64,000 nucleotides of DNA from Terriglobia bacterium. GTDB lineage: Bacteria; Acidobacteriota; Terriglobia; Bryobacterales; Bryobacteraceae. Each line of letters starts with the position of its first letter. Within the stretch, counting starts at the first letter, position 1. The DNA is taken from positions 1 through 64,000 of the forward strand of contig JAIQEX010000005.1 in NCBI GenBank assembly GCA_020073615.1. Reading direction: 5' to 3'. The notes beneath the pieces were generated by a model. That model did no database searches and was not told the origin of the DNA. It was given only the letters and a program-made list of their open reading frames with translations. A program made the translations under genes and the position numbers. Positions 42,083 to 51,500 of the stretch are shown one piece after another.

Positions 42083-43630
42083 ATGAAACTGTCTCTTACC
42101 CTGTTGCTGGGGATTACCCTGTCGTGTGCGCTTCCGCCGGCGAGCCGTGCCGCCGAGGGTGACTCCGCCAAGGGAGCGGAGGACGCGATACTAAGCAGGA
42201 TCGACCAGTTGCAGGGCCAGTTGGACGAGTTGCGGCAGGAACTGGCGGCGCTCCGAACCCAGAAGAGCGCGGTCCCGGCCACAGCGGTTGTGGCTCCTCT
42301 CCCCGCAACCGCGCCGTCGCAGAACCTGGTGTCCGAGCCTCCGCAGCCGGCCGCGCCGGAAAAGAAGGCCGCCGCCGAACCGTTCGCGTTTGCCGACTTC
42401 ACCTGGCTGACCGGCAACCCCCGCACCAAGGAGTCGCCTATCGACAGCAAAGTGTTCACGGGCGAAGTCCGAGTCGACGTAGATTACGTTGCCGACCTCA
42501 ACCGGCCGGCGGATCACACCATCGGCGGCTCGAGCGAGATCTTCCGGTCGAACGAAGTCCAGGTGACCCAGATGGGCGTGGGCGGCGATTTCCACTATGC
42601 CAATGTTCGCGGCCGACTCATGACCCAGTTCGGCATGTACTCCTTCACCACTCCGCGCAACGACGCCAGCCCGGCCCGCGGCCAATGGAGCCTGGATACC
42701 GCCTACCGCTACATTTCCGAAGCCTATGGCGGATACCACATCAACAAGCTGAACGGAATCAATATCGATGCCGGCATCTTCATGTCCTATGTGGGCCTCT
42801 ACAGTTACTACCAGTTCGATAACTGGGCTTACCAGCCGTCTTATGTCTCGTCTAACACGCCATGGTTCTTCAACGGCTTGAGGATACAGATATTCCCCAG
42901 CGACAAGCTGAAGATAGAGCCGTGGATCGTCAACGGGTGGCAGTCTTATGGCAAGTTCAACAAAGCCCCCGGCCTGGGCGTGCAGATCTTATATCGTCCC
43001 ACGGGCTCGCTTTCGATGCTGTCCAACAATTACTGGGGTACCGACACGCTGGGCAATCCCGACCGCAAGCGCATTCACACCGACGACAGCATCCAGGTGA
43101 AGTATTACGACAAGCCCGACAAGGGCCTGGACAAGGGCGCCTTCACATTTACCTTCGACGCCGGCTGCGAGTACGGCGGCGGAGTAAGTTGCAAGGGCGG
43201 GACGCCGGCCAGCCCGTCGCAGTACTTCCTCGGCTTCATGGCCTACAACCGCTTCTGGTTCCACAAGGACCTGTTCGGCTTCACGCTGGGCGGCGGCGCC
43301 ATCACCAATCCGGGGCGGTACCTGGTGCTGATCCCGCCCATCAACGGCGCCACGGCTTCCTCCGGAACGCCGTACTTTACGGCGAATCCCGGCGACCCGT
43401 ACAAGGCCTGGGACGCCTCCGCGACATTCGACTACATGCCCACGCAGTTCCTCACTTTCCGCTGGGAGGCCAATCATCGCGCCGCCAACGTGCCCTACTT
43501 CTCCGGACAGGGCGGTATTACTCCTCCCGGCGGTAACACGGGCGCGCCGGGCTCATTCGTTTCGGGATTCTTCCCCGATCTCCGAAAAAGAGAGAATCGG
43601 TTCACCTTCGCCATCCTCGTCAAGCTCTGA
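42083..43630 (+). CDS. Outer-membrane beta-barrel porin, KdpD-linked
   Basis: 515 residues from ATG 42083 with GAGG seven bases upstream; the frame is open much further upstream but codes for debris there. Signal peptide (LLLGITLSCALPPASRA), a short coiled coil (ILSRIDQLQGQLDELRQELAALR), a proline/alanine linker, and a barrel of alternating aromatic strands ending FTFAILVKL. The coiled coil plus barrel is the design of several bacterial porins anchored to peptidoglycan. In other Acidobacteriota, barrels like this are found near kdp genes; here the kdpABC pump is absent and two KdpD-like sensors follow, 48 bases on. Confidence 0.75.
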   Translation: MKLSLTLLLGITLSCALPPASRAAEGDSAKGAEDAILSRIDQLQGQLDELRQELAALRTQKSAVPATAVVAPLPATAPSQNLVSEPPQPAAPEKKAAAEPFAFADFTWLTGNPRTKESPIDSKVFTGEVRVDVDYVADLNRPADHTIGGSSEIFRSNEVQVTQMGVGGDFHYANVRGRLMTQFGMYSFTTPRNDASPARGQWSLDTAYRYISEAYGGYHINKLNGINIDAGIFMSYVGLYSYYQFDNWAYQPSYVSSNTPWFFNGLRIQIFPSDKLKIEPWIVNGWQSYGKFNKAPGLGVQILYRPTGSLSMLSNNYWGTDTLGNPDRKRIHTDDSIQVKYYDKPDKGLDKGAFTFTFDAGCEYGGGVSCKGGTPASPSQYFLGFMAYNRFWFHKDLFGFTLGGGAITNPGRYLVLIPPINGATASSGTPYFTANPGDPYKAWDASATFDYMPTQFLTFRWEANHRAANVPYFSGQGGITPPGGNTGAPGSFVSGFFPDLRKRENRFTFAILVKL

Positions 43631-43678
43631 CGCCGTAACGCCGCTGCGGCGCACTCCGGCGCATGGTAGAAGGAGAGA

Positions 43679-44785
43679 GTGGAAAGCCGCACAGACCGCC
43701 GGCCCGATCCGGAAGAACTGCTGCGCCGCGTGCAGGCCGATGAGCGGCGGAAGCGGCGCGGCCGGCTGAAGGTGTTCCTGGGCTACGTGTCGCGCGTCGG
43801 CAAATCGTTCCGCATGTTCGATGAGGGCCGGCGGCGCAAGGAGCGCGGCCAGGATGTGGTGGTGGGCGCGGTCCAGAGCGAGGTGACGCCCGATATCCGC
43901 GAGCTTCTGTCGCGGCTGGACACGATTCCCGAGATCGCCACGAGACACGCGGGGCGCACCTACCAGGTGATGGATCTGGCGGCGCTGTTCCGGCGGCACC
44001 CGGAGGTCTGCCTGGTGGACGGTCTGGCGTACGACAATCCGCCGGGCAGCCGCAATCCGCAGCGCTGGCAGGATGTCGAAGAACTGCTCGACCGCGGCAT
44101 CGCCGTCATCACGGCGGTGAACTTGCAGCACATTCGCGAGCAGCAGGGCGAGGTGGAGCGCATCACCGGGAAGCGCGCCGCCAACAGCGTGCCGCAGGAG
44201 TTTCTGCACGAAGCCGACGAGATCGAGGTGGTGGACGCACCGCCCGATGCACTGCGCGGTCCTACCGGCCAGGGCGGCACGGCGGATCCCCGGCAACTGG
44301 CGGAACTGCGGGAGCTCGCCCTGTTGCTGGCGGCCGACGTGGTGGACCGGCAGTTGCAGGTGTACCTGGACGCGCACGGCGTGGCCGCGCGCTGGGGCGC
44401 GCAGGAGCGCATCCTGGTGTGCCTGACGCCGCGCAGCAACGCCGTCGAAATGCTGCGCAGCGGCAATCGCAATAAGCTGCGGTTTCACGGCGCGCTGCTG
44501 GCGGCGTATGTGGAGCAGCCCGGCATCGGCGCGGAAGACCGCGCCCGGCTGGAATCCCACCTGGCGCTGGCGCGGGAACTGGGCGCGGAAGTGCATTCCC
44601 TGCAGGCCGGCGATTTCGTCGCGGCCATTCTCGACTTCGCGCGCGAGCAGCGCATCACGCAACTGTTTCTCGGCCACACCGCCCGCCGCCGGCGGTGGCG
44701 GTTCTCGCGCGGTCCCATCGACCGGCTGATCGACGCGGCCGAGGAATTCGACGTGCGCATTTTCCCGCACCAGAGGGCCGAATGA
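43679..44785 (+). CDS. Kinase-less KdpD-like protein with degenerate Walker motifs
   Basis: 368 residues from GTG 43679 (AGGAGA upstream). It aligns to the KdpD N-terminal sensor domain plus a universal-stress-like domain (ERILVCLTPRSNAVEMLRSG onward), and stops before the transmembrane and kinase parts. The P-loop is GYVSRVGKS, and the Walker B region VDGLAYDN replaces the family VDExAHTN, so ATP hydrolysis is doubtful. The next gene is a paralogue with intact motifs and overlaps it by 4 bases. A pseudo-enzyme partner is one explanation. Confidence 0.82.
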   Translation: MESRTDRRPDPEELLRRVQADERRKRRGRLKVFLGYVSRVGKSFRMFDEGRRRKERGQDVVVGAVQSEVTPDIRELLSRLDTIPEIATRHAGRTYQVMDLAALFRRHPEVCLVDGLAYDNPPGSRNPQRWQDVEELLDRGIAVITAVNLQHIREQQGEVERITGKRAANSVPQEFLHEADEIEVVDAPPDALRGPTGQGGTADPRQLAELRELALLLAADVVDRQLQVYLDAHGVAARWGAQERILVCLTPRSNAVEMLRSGNRNKLRFHGALLAAYVEQPGIGAEDRARLESHLALARELGAEVHSLQAGDFVAAILDFAREQRITQLFLGHTARRRRWRFSRGPIDRLIDAAEEFDVRIFPHQRAE

Positions 44786-45870
44786 GCGAAACGCGCCGGG
44801 GGCGGCTCAAGGTCTACCTCGGATATGCCGCCGGAACGGGCAAGACCTACCGCATGCTGGTCGAAGCGCAGGAGCTGCGGCGCCAGGGCGTGGACATCGT
44901 CATCGGCTACTTCGAGCCGCACGGCCGCCAGGAAACCATCGCCCGGACCGAGGGCCTGGAGACGATTCCACGGCGCGCAATCACCTATGGCGGGTCGACG
45001 TTTGAAGAGATGGATACCGAAGCGGTTCTCGGGCGGCGGCCGGCGGTAGCCATCGTGGACGAATTTGCGCATACCAACGTTCCGGGCAGCGAGCGGCTGA
45101 AGCGCTGGGAGGATGTCCACGTGCTGCTCTGTGCCGGCATCGACGTGCTCACCACCATGAACGTGCAGCACTTGGAGAGCCTCAACGACCAGGTGTGGCA
45201 CACCACCGGTATTCGCGTGCGCGAGACCATACCGGACTGGGTGGTGGACGAGGCCGACGAAGTGGTGCTGGTGGACCTGACGCCGCGCGCGCTGCGCAAC
45301 CGCCTGGAGCGCGGCGTGGTGTACGGGCAGGAGAAGGCGCGCCGCGCCATGGAAAACTTCTTCACCGAGTCCAACCTGACGGCGCTGCGCGAGATGGCCC
45401 TGCGCCACACGGCGCACGAAGTGGAGGAGCGCCTGGACACTGCCGCCGCGCCCCGCGGAGCGGAGACCCCGCAGGAAGCCCGGCCCACCGGCCGCGCGGA
45501 GCGTATTCTGATCTGCCTGACGGGCCGGCCCTCATCGGCGATCCTGATCCGGCGGGGAAAGCGCGTGGCCGACTATCTGCGGGCCGACTGCCTGGCGCTG
45601 CACGTGGCGGACAACGCCGCCGGCCGGGAAAGCGTGGAGCGGCACATGAGCTTCGCGCGCAACCTGCGCATCGAAACCCACATTGTGGAAGACCCCGACG
45701 TGCCGCGCGCCATCGCCGAATTCGCGCGCGCCCGGCGCATCACGCAAATCTTCGTGGGCCGCACGACGCCGCGCCCGTGGTGGAAGCGGTTGCAGGAGAC
45801 CACGGTGCAGCAGGTAGTCCGCCAGGCGCGCGACATGCAGATCACCATCGTGGCGGAGCGGCGGCGTTAA
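44782..45870 (+). CDS. Kinase-less KdpD-like protein with intact Walker motifs
   Basis: 362 residues, start ATG 44782 within ATGA shared with the upstream stop. KdpD domain with Walker A GYAAGTGKTYRM (14-25) and Walker B VAIVDEFAHTNVPGS (89-103), then a universal-stress-like domain (ERILICLTGRPSSAIL to ITIVAERRR). No membrane or histidine-kinase region. In full KdpD these domains sense potassium or c-di-AMP and steer the kinase; alone they may regulate a separate partner. The last 29 bases overlap the convergent regulator gene. Confidence 0.88.
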   Translation: MSETRRGRLKVYLGYAAGTGKTYRMLVEAQELRRQGVDIVIGYFEPHGRQETIARTEGLETIPRRAITYGGSTFEEMDTEAVLGRRPAVAIVDEFAHTNVPGSERLKRWEDVHVLLCAGIDVLTTMNVQHLESLNDQVWHTTGIRVRETIPDWVVDEADEVVLVDLTPRALRNRLERGVVYGQEKARRAMENFFTESNLTALREMALRHTAHEVEERLDTAAAPRGAETPQEARPTGRAERILICLTGRPSSAILIRRGKRVADYLRADCLALHVADNAAGRESVERHMSFARNLRIETHIVEDPDVPRAIAEFARARRITQIFVGRTTPRPWWKRLQETTVQQVVRQARDMQITIVAERRR

Positions 45871-46978
45871 GAGCCGCCCCGCAGGACGCGCGAACCACCA
45901 GCCGGCTGTCCAGAAGCACGTCGCGCACGCACGCCTCCGGCCGGGCCACGCGGTCGAGCATCACCGCCATGGCCGCTTCGCCGATTTCGCGGCACGGCTG
46001 GCGAATGGTGGTCAGCGGCACCGGCAGCAGGCTCGCATACTTCACGTCGTCGATTCCCACCAGGCGCACCTCTTCGGGGATGCGATGTCCCAGGTCCATG
46101 AGGGTGCGCATCAACTGCCCGGCCGTCCGGTCGTTGGCGCACACGAACGCCTGCGCGCGGGCGGCTTTCAGCATCGCGCCCACTTCGTCCGCCGCAGCCG
46201 GGTTCAGGCGCCAGACGAGCGCGCTTTCCACCGGAGCGCCGTAAGCCGCAAGCGCCTCCCGGTAGCCCGCCATCCGCGCTTCCACCGTGGGAGCGGAGTC
46301 CGGATAAGCGGCAAACGCGATCCGCCGGCAACCCAGTTCCAGGAGGTGCGCGGTAATCGTGTATCCCGCCCGGCGGTTGTCTATCCCCACCAGGTCATGT
46401 TTGCTCCGTTGCGGGTACGGCAGGATACAGCGGTCCAGCAGGACCACGGGGATGCGCGCGCTTTCCAGCGCCGCGACGATGCGCCGGTTCGCCTCCCCGC
46501 TCTCCGCCGACCGTTCCAACGGCGCAAAAAACACGCCGGCCACATTTCGATCGATGAACTGGCGGCACAGTTGCCAGGCCTGTTCCTCCGTGCTGGCCTT
46601 GCTGGCGCCCGCGTTGCCCCACAACAGAGCGTGATTGCTCGCCGCCCGCGCTCCCGCGATTCCCTGGCAGATCGGTTCGAAGATCTCGGTGGTGCCCAGG
46701 TCGGGAATCAACAGACCGAAAAGAAGCCCTCCGCCCGATCCCCCCATGGCGCGGACATAGGTCCCCGAACCGGCGCGCCGCTCCACCAGGCCCCGCCGCT
46801 CCAGTTCGCGGACGGCCCTCCCCACGGTGATCCGTGAGGTTCCGAACTTCTTCACCAGCATGGCTTCGCTGGGGAATCGCTGGCCTGCCAGGTACCCGCC
46901 CGACACGATCTCTTTTTGCAGTACGTCCAATACCTGCTGATACTTGGGAACCTTCCGATTTGCCCCGCGGGTGGCCAT
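45842..46978 (-). CDS. GntR-HTH / LacI-type ligand-binding regulator (AraR-like)
   Basis: 378 residues. N-terminal GntR winged helix (YQQVLDVLQKEIVSGGYLAGQRFPSEAMLVKKFGTSRITVGRAVRELERRGLVERRAGSGTYV, about 13-77) joined to a periplasmic-binding-protein fold (FGLLIPDLG...VVLLDRCILPY...HDLVGIDN...FVCANDRTAG...VGIDDVKYASLLPVPLTTIRQP). This AraR-like design usually responds to a sugar. Divergent from the HAD phosphatase gene, with repeats in the shared promoter region, so that gene is a likely target. Confidence 0.9.
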   Translation of the reverse strand: MATRGANRKVPKYQQVLDVLQKEIVSGGYLAGQRFPSEAMLVKKFGTSRITVGRAVRELERRGLVERRAGSGTYVRAMGGSGGGLLFGLLIPDLGTTEIFEPICQGIAGARAASNHALLWGNAGASKASTEEQAWQLCRQFIDRNVAGVFFAPLERSAESGEANRRIVAALESARIPVVLLDRCILPYPQRSKHDLVGIDNRRAGYTITAHLLELGCRRIAFAAYPDSAPTVEARMAGYREALAAYGAPVESALVWRLNPAAADEVGAMLKAARAQAFVCANDRTAGQLMRTLMDLGHRIPEEVRLVGIDDVKYASLLPVPLTTIRQPCREIGEAAMAVMLDRVARPEACVRDVLLDSRLVVRASCGAALNAAAPPRW

Positions 46979-46990
46979 AGTGTTAGGCTG

Positions 46991-47027
46991 ATATTACAAC
47001 TTATAGGATCTCAGGTGCAACTATAGG
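46991..47027 (-). promoter_or_regulatory. Promoter of the GntR/LacI regulator with repeated motif
   Basis: On the minus strand: -35 TTGCAC (47020-47015), 18-base spacer, -10 TAATAT (46996-46991). On the plus strand the near repeats CAACTTATAGG (46997-47007) and CAACTATAGG (47018-47027) cover the spacer and the -35, suggesting an autoregulatory site. Confidence 0.5.
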
Positions 47028-47061
47028 CGCTCCGATCCATCCATATTCAGGGGAGGATTCC

Positions 47062-47898
47062 ATGATCCATGAACCGGCCGATGCCAGACTGTACCTGGTG
47101 GCCAGCGATTTCGATCAGACGCTCAGCTTCAACGACTCGGGGGCGATCCTCAGTGAGCTGCTGGGCATTTCCGGGTTTCGCGAGAAGGTCGGCGGATTAT
47201 CCCGCGTCAATCTGGTGCAGCAGGGCGCGGAGCTGGCCTATCTGCTGCGCCATGATCCCCAGTTCCGTGGGGTCCGCCGGGAGCACCTGGTCGAAGTCGG
47301 CAAACGGGTCCGCCTGAAGACCAATGTGGATCTGTTCGCGCGATTCCTCGAGCAAGGGCTCGAGCGCCAGAAGTTTCTGTTTTACGTGATTTCGGCGGCG
47401 CCCAGCGAAGTGGTGCAGTCGGCGCTGGAGGGCATCGTTCCGCCGGAGCGCATCTTCGGCACCGAGCTCGAGTGGGATGCCGCCAATGGCGAAATCGCCT
47501 CCGTGAAACGGGTCGCCGCCGGCTACGGCAAAGTCGCCGTGTTGGGAGAATTGGAAACGCGCCTCGGAACCCGCCCCGATCACACCATCTACATGGGCGA
47601 CGGCAGCTCCGATCTTTACGTGATGCAGCATGTGAACAGCCGCGATGGCTACACCATTGCCGTATCGGAGGCCAAATACATCGGCCGCATCGCCCGGCGC
47701 ACGGTCATCAGCGACAACGCGCTCAGCGTGCTGGTGCCCATTCTCGAAGACATTGCCGGCTGGGACTCGGCCCGCATCCGCGAGCTGTTCGCCTCCTACG
47801 GCCTGGCCGTGCAGGACTGGGACAAGATTCACACCGACTGGCTGACCTTCCGCGAGTACGCCGCGCCGCCGCCCGCGGAAAAAGCAGCCGGGGCCTGA
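47062..47898 (+). CDS. HAD-superfamily phosphatase (phosphoserine-phosphatase-like)
   Basis: 278 residues from ATG 47062 with GGGAGG upstream. HAD motif I DFDQTL, motif II serine in YVISAAPSE, motif IV MGDGSSD; the helical cap lies between I and II. The C1-capped layout suggests a small phosphomonoester substrate; specificity unknown. Its last residues ([10 protein letters not shown]) and stop codon are copied downstream in a tandem repeat. Confidence 0.82.
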   Translation: MIHEPADARLYLVASDFDQTLSFNDSGAILSELLGISGFREKVGGLSRVNLVQQGAELAYLLRHDPQFRGVRREHLVEVGKRVRLKTNVDLFARFLEQGLERQKFLFYVISAAPSEVVQSALEGIVPPERIFGTELEWDAANGEIASVKRVAAGYGKVAVLGELETRLGTRPDHTIYMGDGSSDLYVMQHVNSRDGYTIAVSEAKYIGRIARRTVISDNALSVLVPILEDIAGWDSARIRELFASYGLAVQDWDKIHTDWLTFREYAAPPPAEKAAGA

Positions 47899-48036
47899 TA
47901 GGGCCATGGCGCATCTTGGTCCTGCGGGTCGCCACGCCGCCCGCGGAAAAGGCGGCCGGAGCCTGATAGGGCCATGGCGCATCTTGGTCCTGCGGGTCGG
48001 CATGCCGCCGCCCGCGGAAAAAGCAGCCGGGGCCTG
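47868..48036. repeat. Tandem duplication of a gene 3' end, period 68-71
   Basis: Copies begin at 47868, 47936 and 48007 with GCCGCCCGCGGAAAAAGC or near it. Each carries the codons for PAEKAAGA plus TGA, and the first two continue through the same spacer (AGGGCCATGGCGCATCTTGG). The third is cut off before the next gene and has three extra bases in front. Confidence 0.93.
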
Positions 48037-48064
48037 AGCGGGCGGTATTGCTACACTGAAGTCG

Positions 48065-48535
48065 GTGGCACGCCTCTACACCCGCGCGGAACTCCGCGCA
48101 CAGCGCCTCCGGTGGAAGCAGGAGGGCCGGACCGTGGTCCTTACCAATGGCTGCTACGACCTGCTTCATCCCGGCCACATACGCCTGCTCGAGCAGGCCC
48201 GTTCCCAGGGGGACATCCTCATTCTGGCGCTCAATTCCGATGCCGGCGTCGGGCGCGCCAAAGGGGCATCCCGGCCGCTCGTGAGCGAGGACGAGCGCGC
48301 CGAAATCGCGCTGGCCCTCGAAGCCGTCGACGCTGTTACTTTTTTCGACGAAGATACGCCCCGGGAATTGATCGGCTTTCTGCTGCCGGACGTGCTCGTG
48401 AAAGGCGCCGATTGGTCGCACTTCATCGCCGGTAAAGAAGAGGTCGAAGCCGCCGGCGGCAAGGCGGTTACCGTGCCCCTGGAGCCCGGCTACTCAACTA
48501 CTAGTATTGTAGAGAACATTCTAAACCGACCTTGA
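48065..48535 (+). CDS. rfaE2: Heptose-1-phosphate adenylyltransferase (HldE C-domain / RfaE2)
   Basis: 156 residues from GTG 48065. Nucleotidyltransferase fold with NGCYDLLHPGHIRLLEQA (HxGH motif), LNSDAGVGRAKGASRPLVSEDERA, and the end GYSTTSIVENI, which matches the cytidylyltransferase-like domain of HldE. Makes ADP-heptose precursor for lipopolysaccharide core. A kinase half (RfaE1) is not in the window. Its TGA overlaps the TTG of mfd. Confidence 0.92.
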   Translation: MARLYTRAELRAQRLRWKQEGRTVVLTNGCYDLLHPGHIRLLEQARSQGDILILALNSDAGVGRAKGASRPLVSEDERAEIALALEAVDAVTFFDEDTPRELIGFLLPDVLVKGADWSHFIAGKEEVEAAGGKAVTVPLEPGYSTTSIVENILNRP

Positions 48536-51500
48536 TTCATCCTGCCGTTCGCGACCTGTTTCTGGATTTGGGGAGGCACCCAGGCTTTCAGGAGGTGCTT
48601 AGCCGGCTCGCCGCGGGCGGCAACGCTTCCCTCTCGGGTCTCACCACTACGGCCAAGGCGCTGTATGCCGTGCTCCTGGCGCAATCCTCGCCGCGATCTC
48701 TGATCATTGTAGTAGACGGCAACAAGCAGGCTGAAGCGCTCTTCGAAGGGGTCAACACTTTCTTTAGTCTGCTCTTGGCGGAAGACCGCAGCGCTCCGCA
48801 ACTCCTTCCCGCTCTTGATGTTTTGCCCCTTCAGAACCTGTCGCCACACGCCGAGATCTGCGAGCAGCGCGCCGTCGGGCTTTGGCGGCTGGCCACCGGG
48901 CGGGTACCAATCACCATCCTGCCGGTGGCTGCGGCGCTGCTACGCATTGAGCCCGCCGAGTTTTACCGCCAGCTTGCCCTCAAGCTGCGCGTGGGCGATG
49001 AGCTTCCGCTCGAAGAAGTGATCGCCCACCTGGAGAGCATTGGCTATGAACGCCGCGAGCCGGTCGAGATGGTGGGCGAATACTCGCTGCGCGGGGGGAT
49101 TCTGGACGTCTTTTCGCCGGAGGCGGCCAAGCCCGTGCGTATCGATCTCTTCGGCGACCAGGTGGAATCGATTCGCCGCTTCGACGTGGAATCGCAGCGC
49201 TCGGTGCTCAAGATCGAGGACTGCACGCTGCTGCCCCTCGCCGAGTACCCGAAGTCGCACGGCCTGCTGGTGGAATTGGGCGAACTGCTCCGCGAAGCCG
49301 GCCTTCCCGGGCGCGATCTGCCGCCCGTTGGTCTGCCTTTCCCCGGGTGGGAGCTGCTGGCGCCCATGCTCCGGCCGCGCGGTGCGTCGATCTTCTCGCT
49401 GGTCGACCGCCCTGTCGTGCTGTGGGATGAGCCCGGCCAGATCCACGCCGCCGCCGACCGTTTTTGGACCCGCCTCGAACAGATCGAGCGCTCCCCCGCC
49501 TACGACCCCGACAAGATCTTCTTCCGCTGGGAAGAACTCCAGCGCCAGGCGGCCTCCGCTCCCCAACTCGCCATCCAGGAACTGGCGCTCGAATCCGAAC
49601 CCTCGCCGTCCGGCATACCGTCCGATATCCACATCTCCACCCGCCCCTGCCTCGCCTTCCACGGTAACATGCAAGTCGCCATCGCGGAGGCGCGCAACCT
49701 GGTGGAATCGGGCCACCGCGTGGCCTTCTTCGCCGCCTCCACAGGGGAGATCGAACGCATGGCCGACATCCTCAACGAGTACGCACTCCCCTACCAACTC
49801 GGCCTGGAGCAGTTCGACTCCACACCGGCGTACCTAGCCGAGCGCGCTTATATGGCCGGCACCGTCGCCAGCGTCTATCTCATCAAGGGGCTCATCCGGC
49901 GCGGGACCGCCTTCCCGGATTCGGCACTTGTAGTATTTGGCTCCGAAGACCTCTTCGAGACCTCCGAACTGGTGGCCCGCGCGCCCGTCTCGAAGTCCGC
50001 GCTGGCCACCTTTTCCGCCGACCTGATCGACCTCAAGCCCGGCGACTACGTCGTCCATGCCGAGCATGGCGTAGCGCAGTACCTCGGCCTCCGCGAGATC
50101 ACCCAAGGCGAAGCCAAGGGCGACTACATGCTCCTCGAATATGCCGCCGGCGCCAAGCTTTACGTGCCCCTCACCAGCATGGACCTGGTGGAGCGCTTCC
50201 GCGGCGCCGGCGAGGCCAAACCCGCCCTCGACCGCATGGGCGGCGCCACCTGGACGCGCACCAAAACCCGCATCAAGGCCAAGATGCGCGATATGGCCGA
50301 CGAGTTGTTGAAGCTCTACGCCTCCCGCAAAATGGCCGAGGGCTTCCCTTACTCGCTCGACAGCAACTGGCAGCGCGAGTTCGAGGATGCCTTCGAGTTC
50401 ACCGAAACCCGCGATCAGCTCACCGCCATTCAGGAAATCAAGCGCGACATGGAAAGCCCGCAGCCCATGGACCGGCTCCTGTGCGGCGACGTGGGTTTCG
50501 GCAAGACCGAAGTGGTCATGCGGGCCACGTTCAAGGCCCTCGGCGACGGCAAGCAGGTCTCCATCCTGGCACCTACTACAGTTCTAGTTTTTCAACACTT
50601 CGAGACCTTCAAACGGCGCTTCCAGCCGTTTCCGGTCCGCGTCGAGATGTTCAGCCGCTTCCGCTCGCCCAAGGAACTGAAAGCGGCGCTGGCCGACCTG
50701 GCTGAGGGCAAGGTGGATATCGCCATCGGCACACACCGCCTGCTCTCCCAGGACGTGGAATTCCGCGACTTGGGGCTGGTGGTGGTGGACGAAGAGCAGC
50801 GCTTTGGCGTCAAGCACAAGGAGCGGCTCAAACAGATGAAGAAGGTGGTGGATGTGATCAGCATGAGCGCCACGCCTATTCCGCGAACACTACACATGTC
50901 GTTATTGGGACTGCGGGATATGTCGGTGATCGAGACTCCACCCAAGGATCGCCTGGCCATCCACACTGTAGTGGCTCCTTTCCAGCCCGCGCTGATCCGT
51001 TCCGCGCTGGAACAGGAGTTAGGCCGCAGCGGCCAGGTCTATTTTCTGCACAATCGCGTGGATTCCATCTGGGCCCGCGCCGCCATGCTGCAGGAACTGG
51101 CTCCTAACGCCCGCATCGGTGTCGGCCACGGTCAGATGGGCGAGGCCGAACTGGAAAAAACCATGCTGCGCTTCATGCGCCATGAGTTCGACATCCTGGT
51201 CTGTACTACAATTATCGAAAATGGCCTGGATATCCCGCTCGCCAACACCATGCTCATCGAGAACGCCGAGCGCTACGGCCTTTCCGAGCTCTACCAGTTG
51301 CGCGGGCGCGTGGGCCGCTCCAACCGCCGCGCCTATGCCTACCTGCTGGTGCCGCCCGACACCGAACTGACGGAAATCGCCCGTAAGCGCCTGGCGGCTT
51401 TGAAGGAGTTCAGCGATCTGGGGGCGGGATTCAAGATCGCCGCGCTCGATCTGGAACTGCGCGGCGCCGGCAACCTGCTGGGCGGCGAGCAGCACGGACA

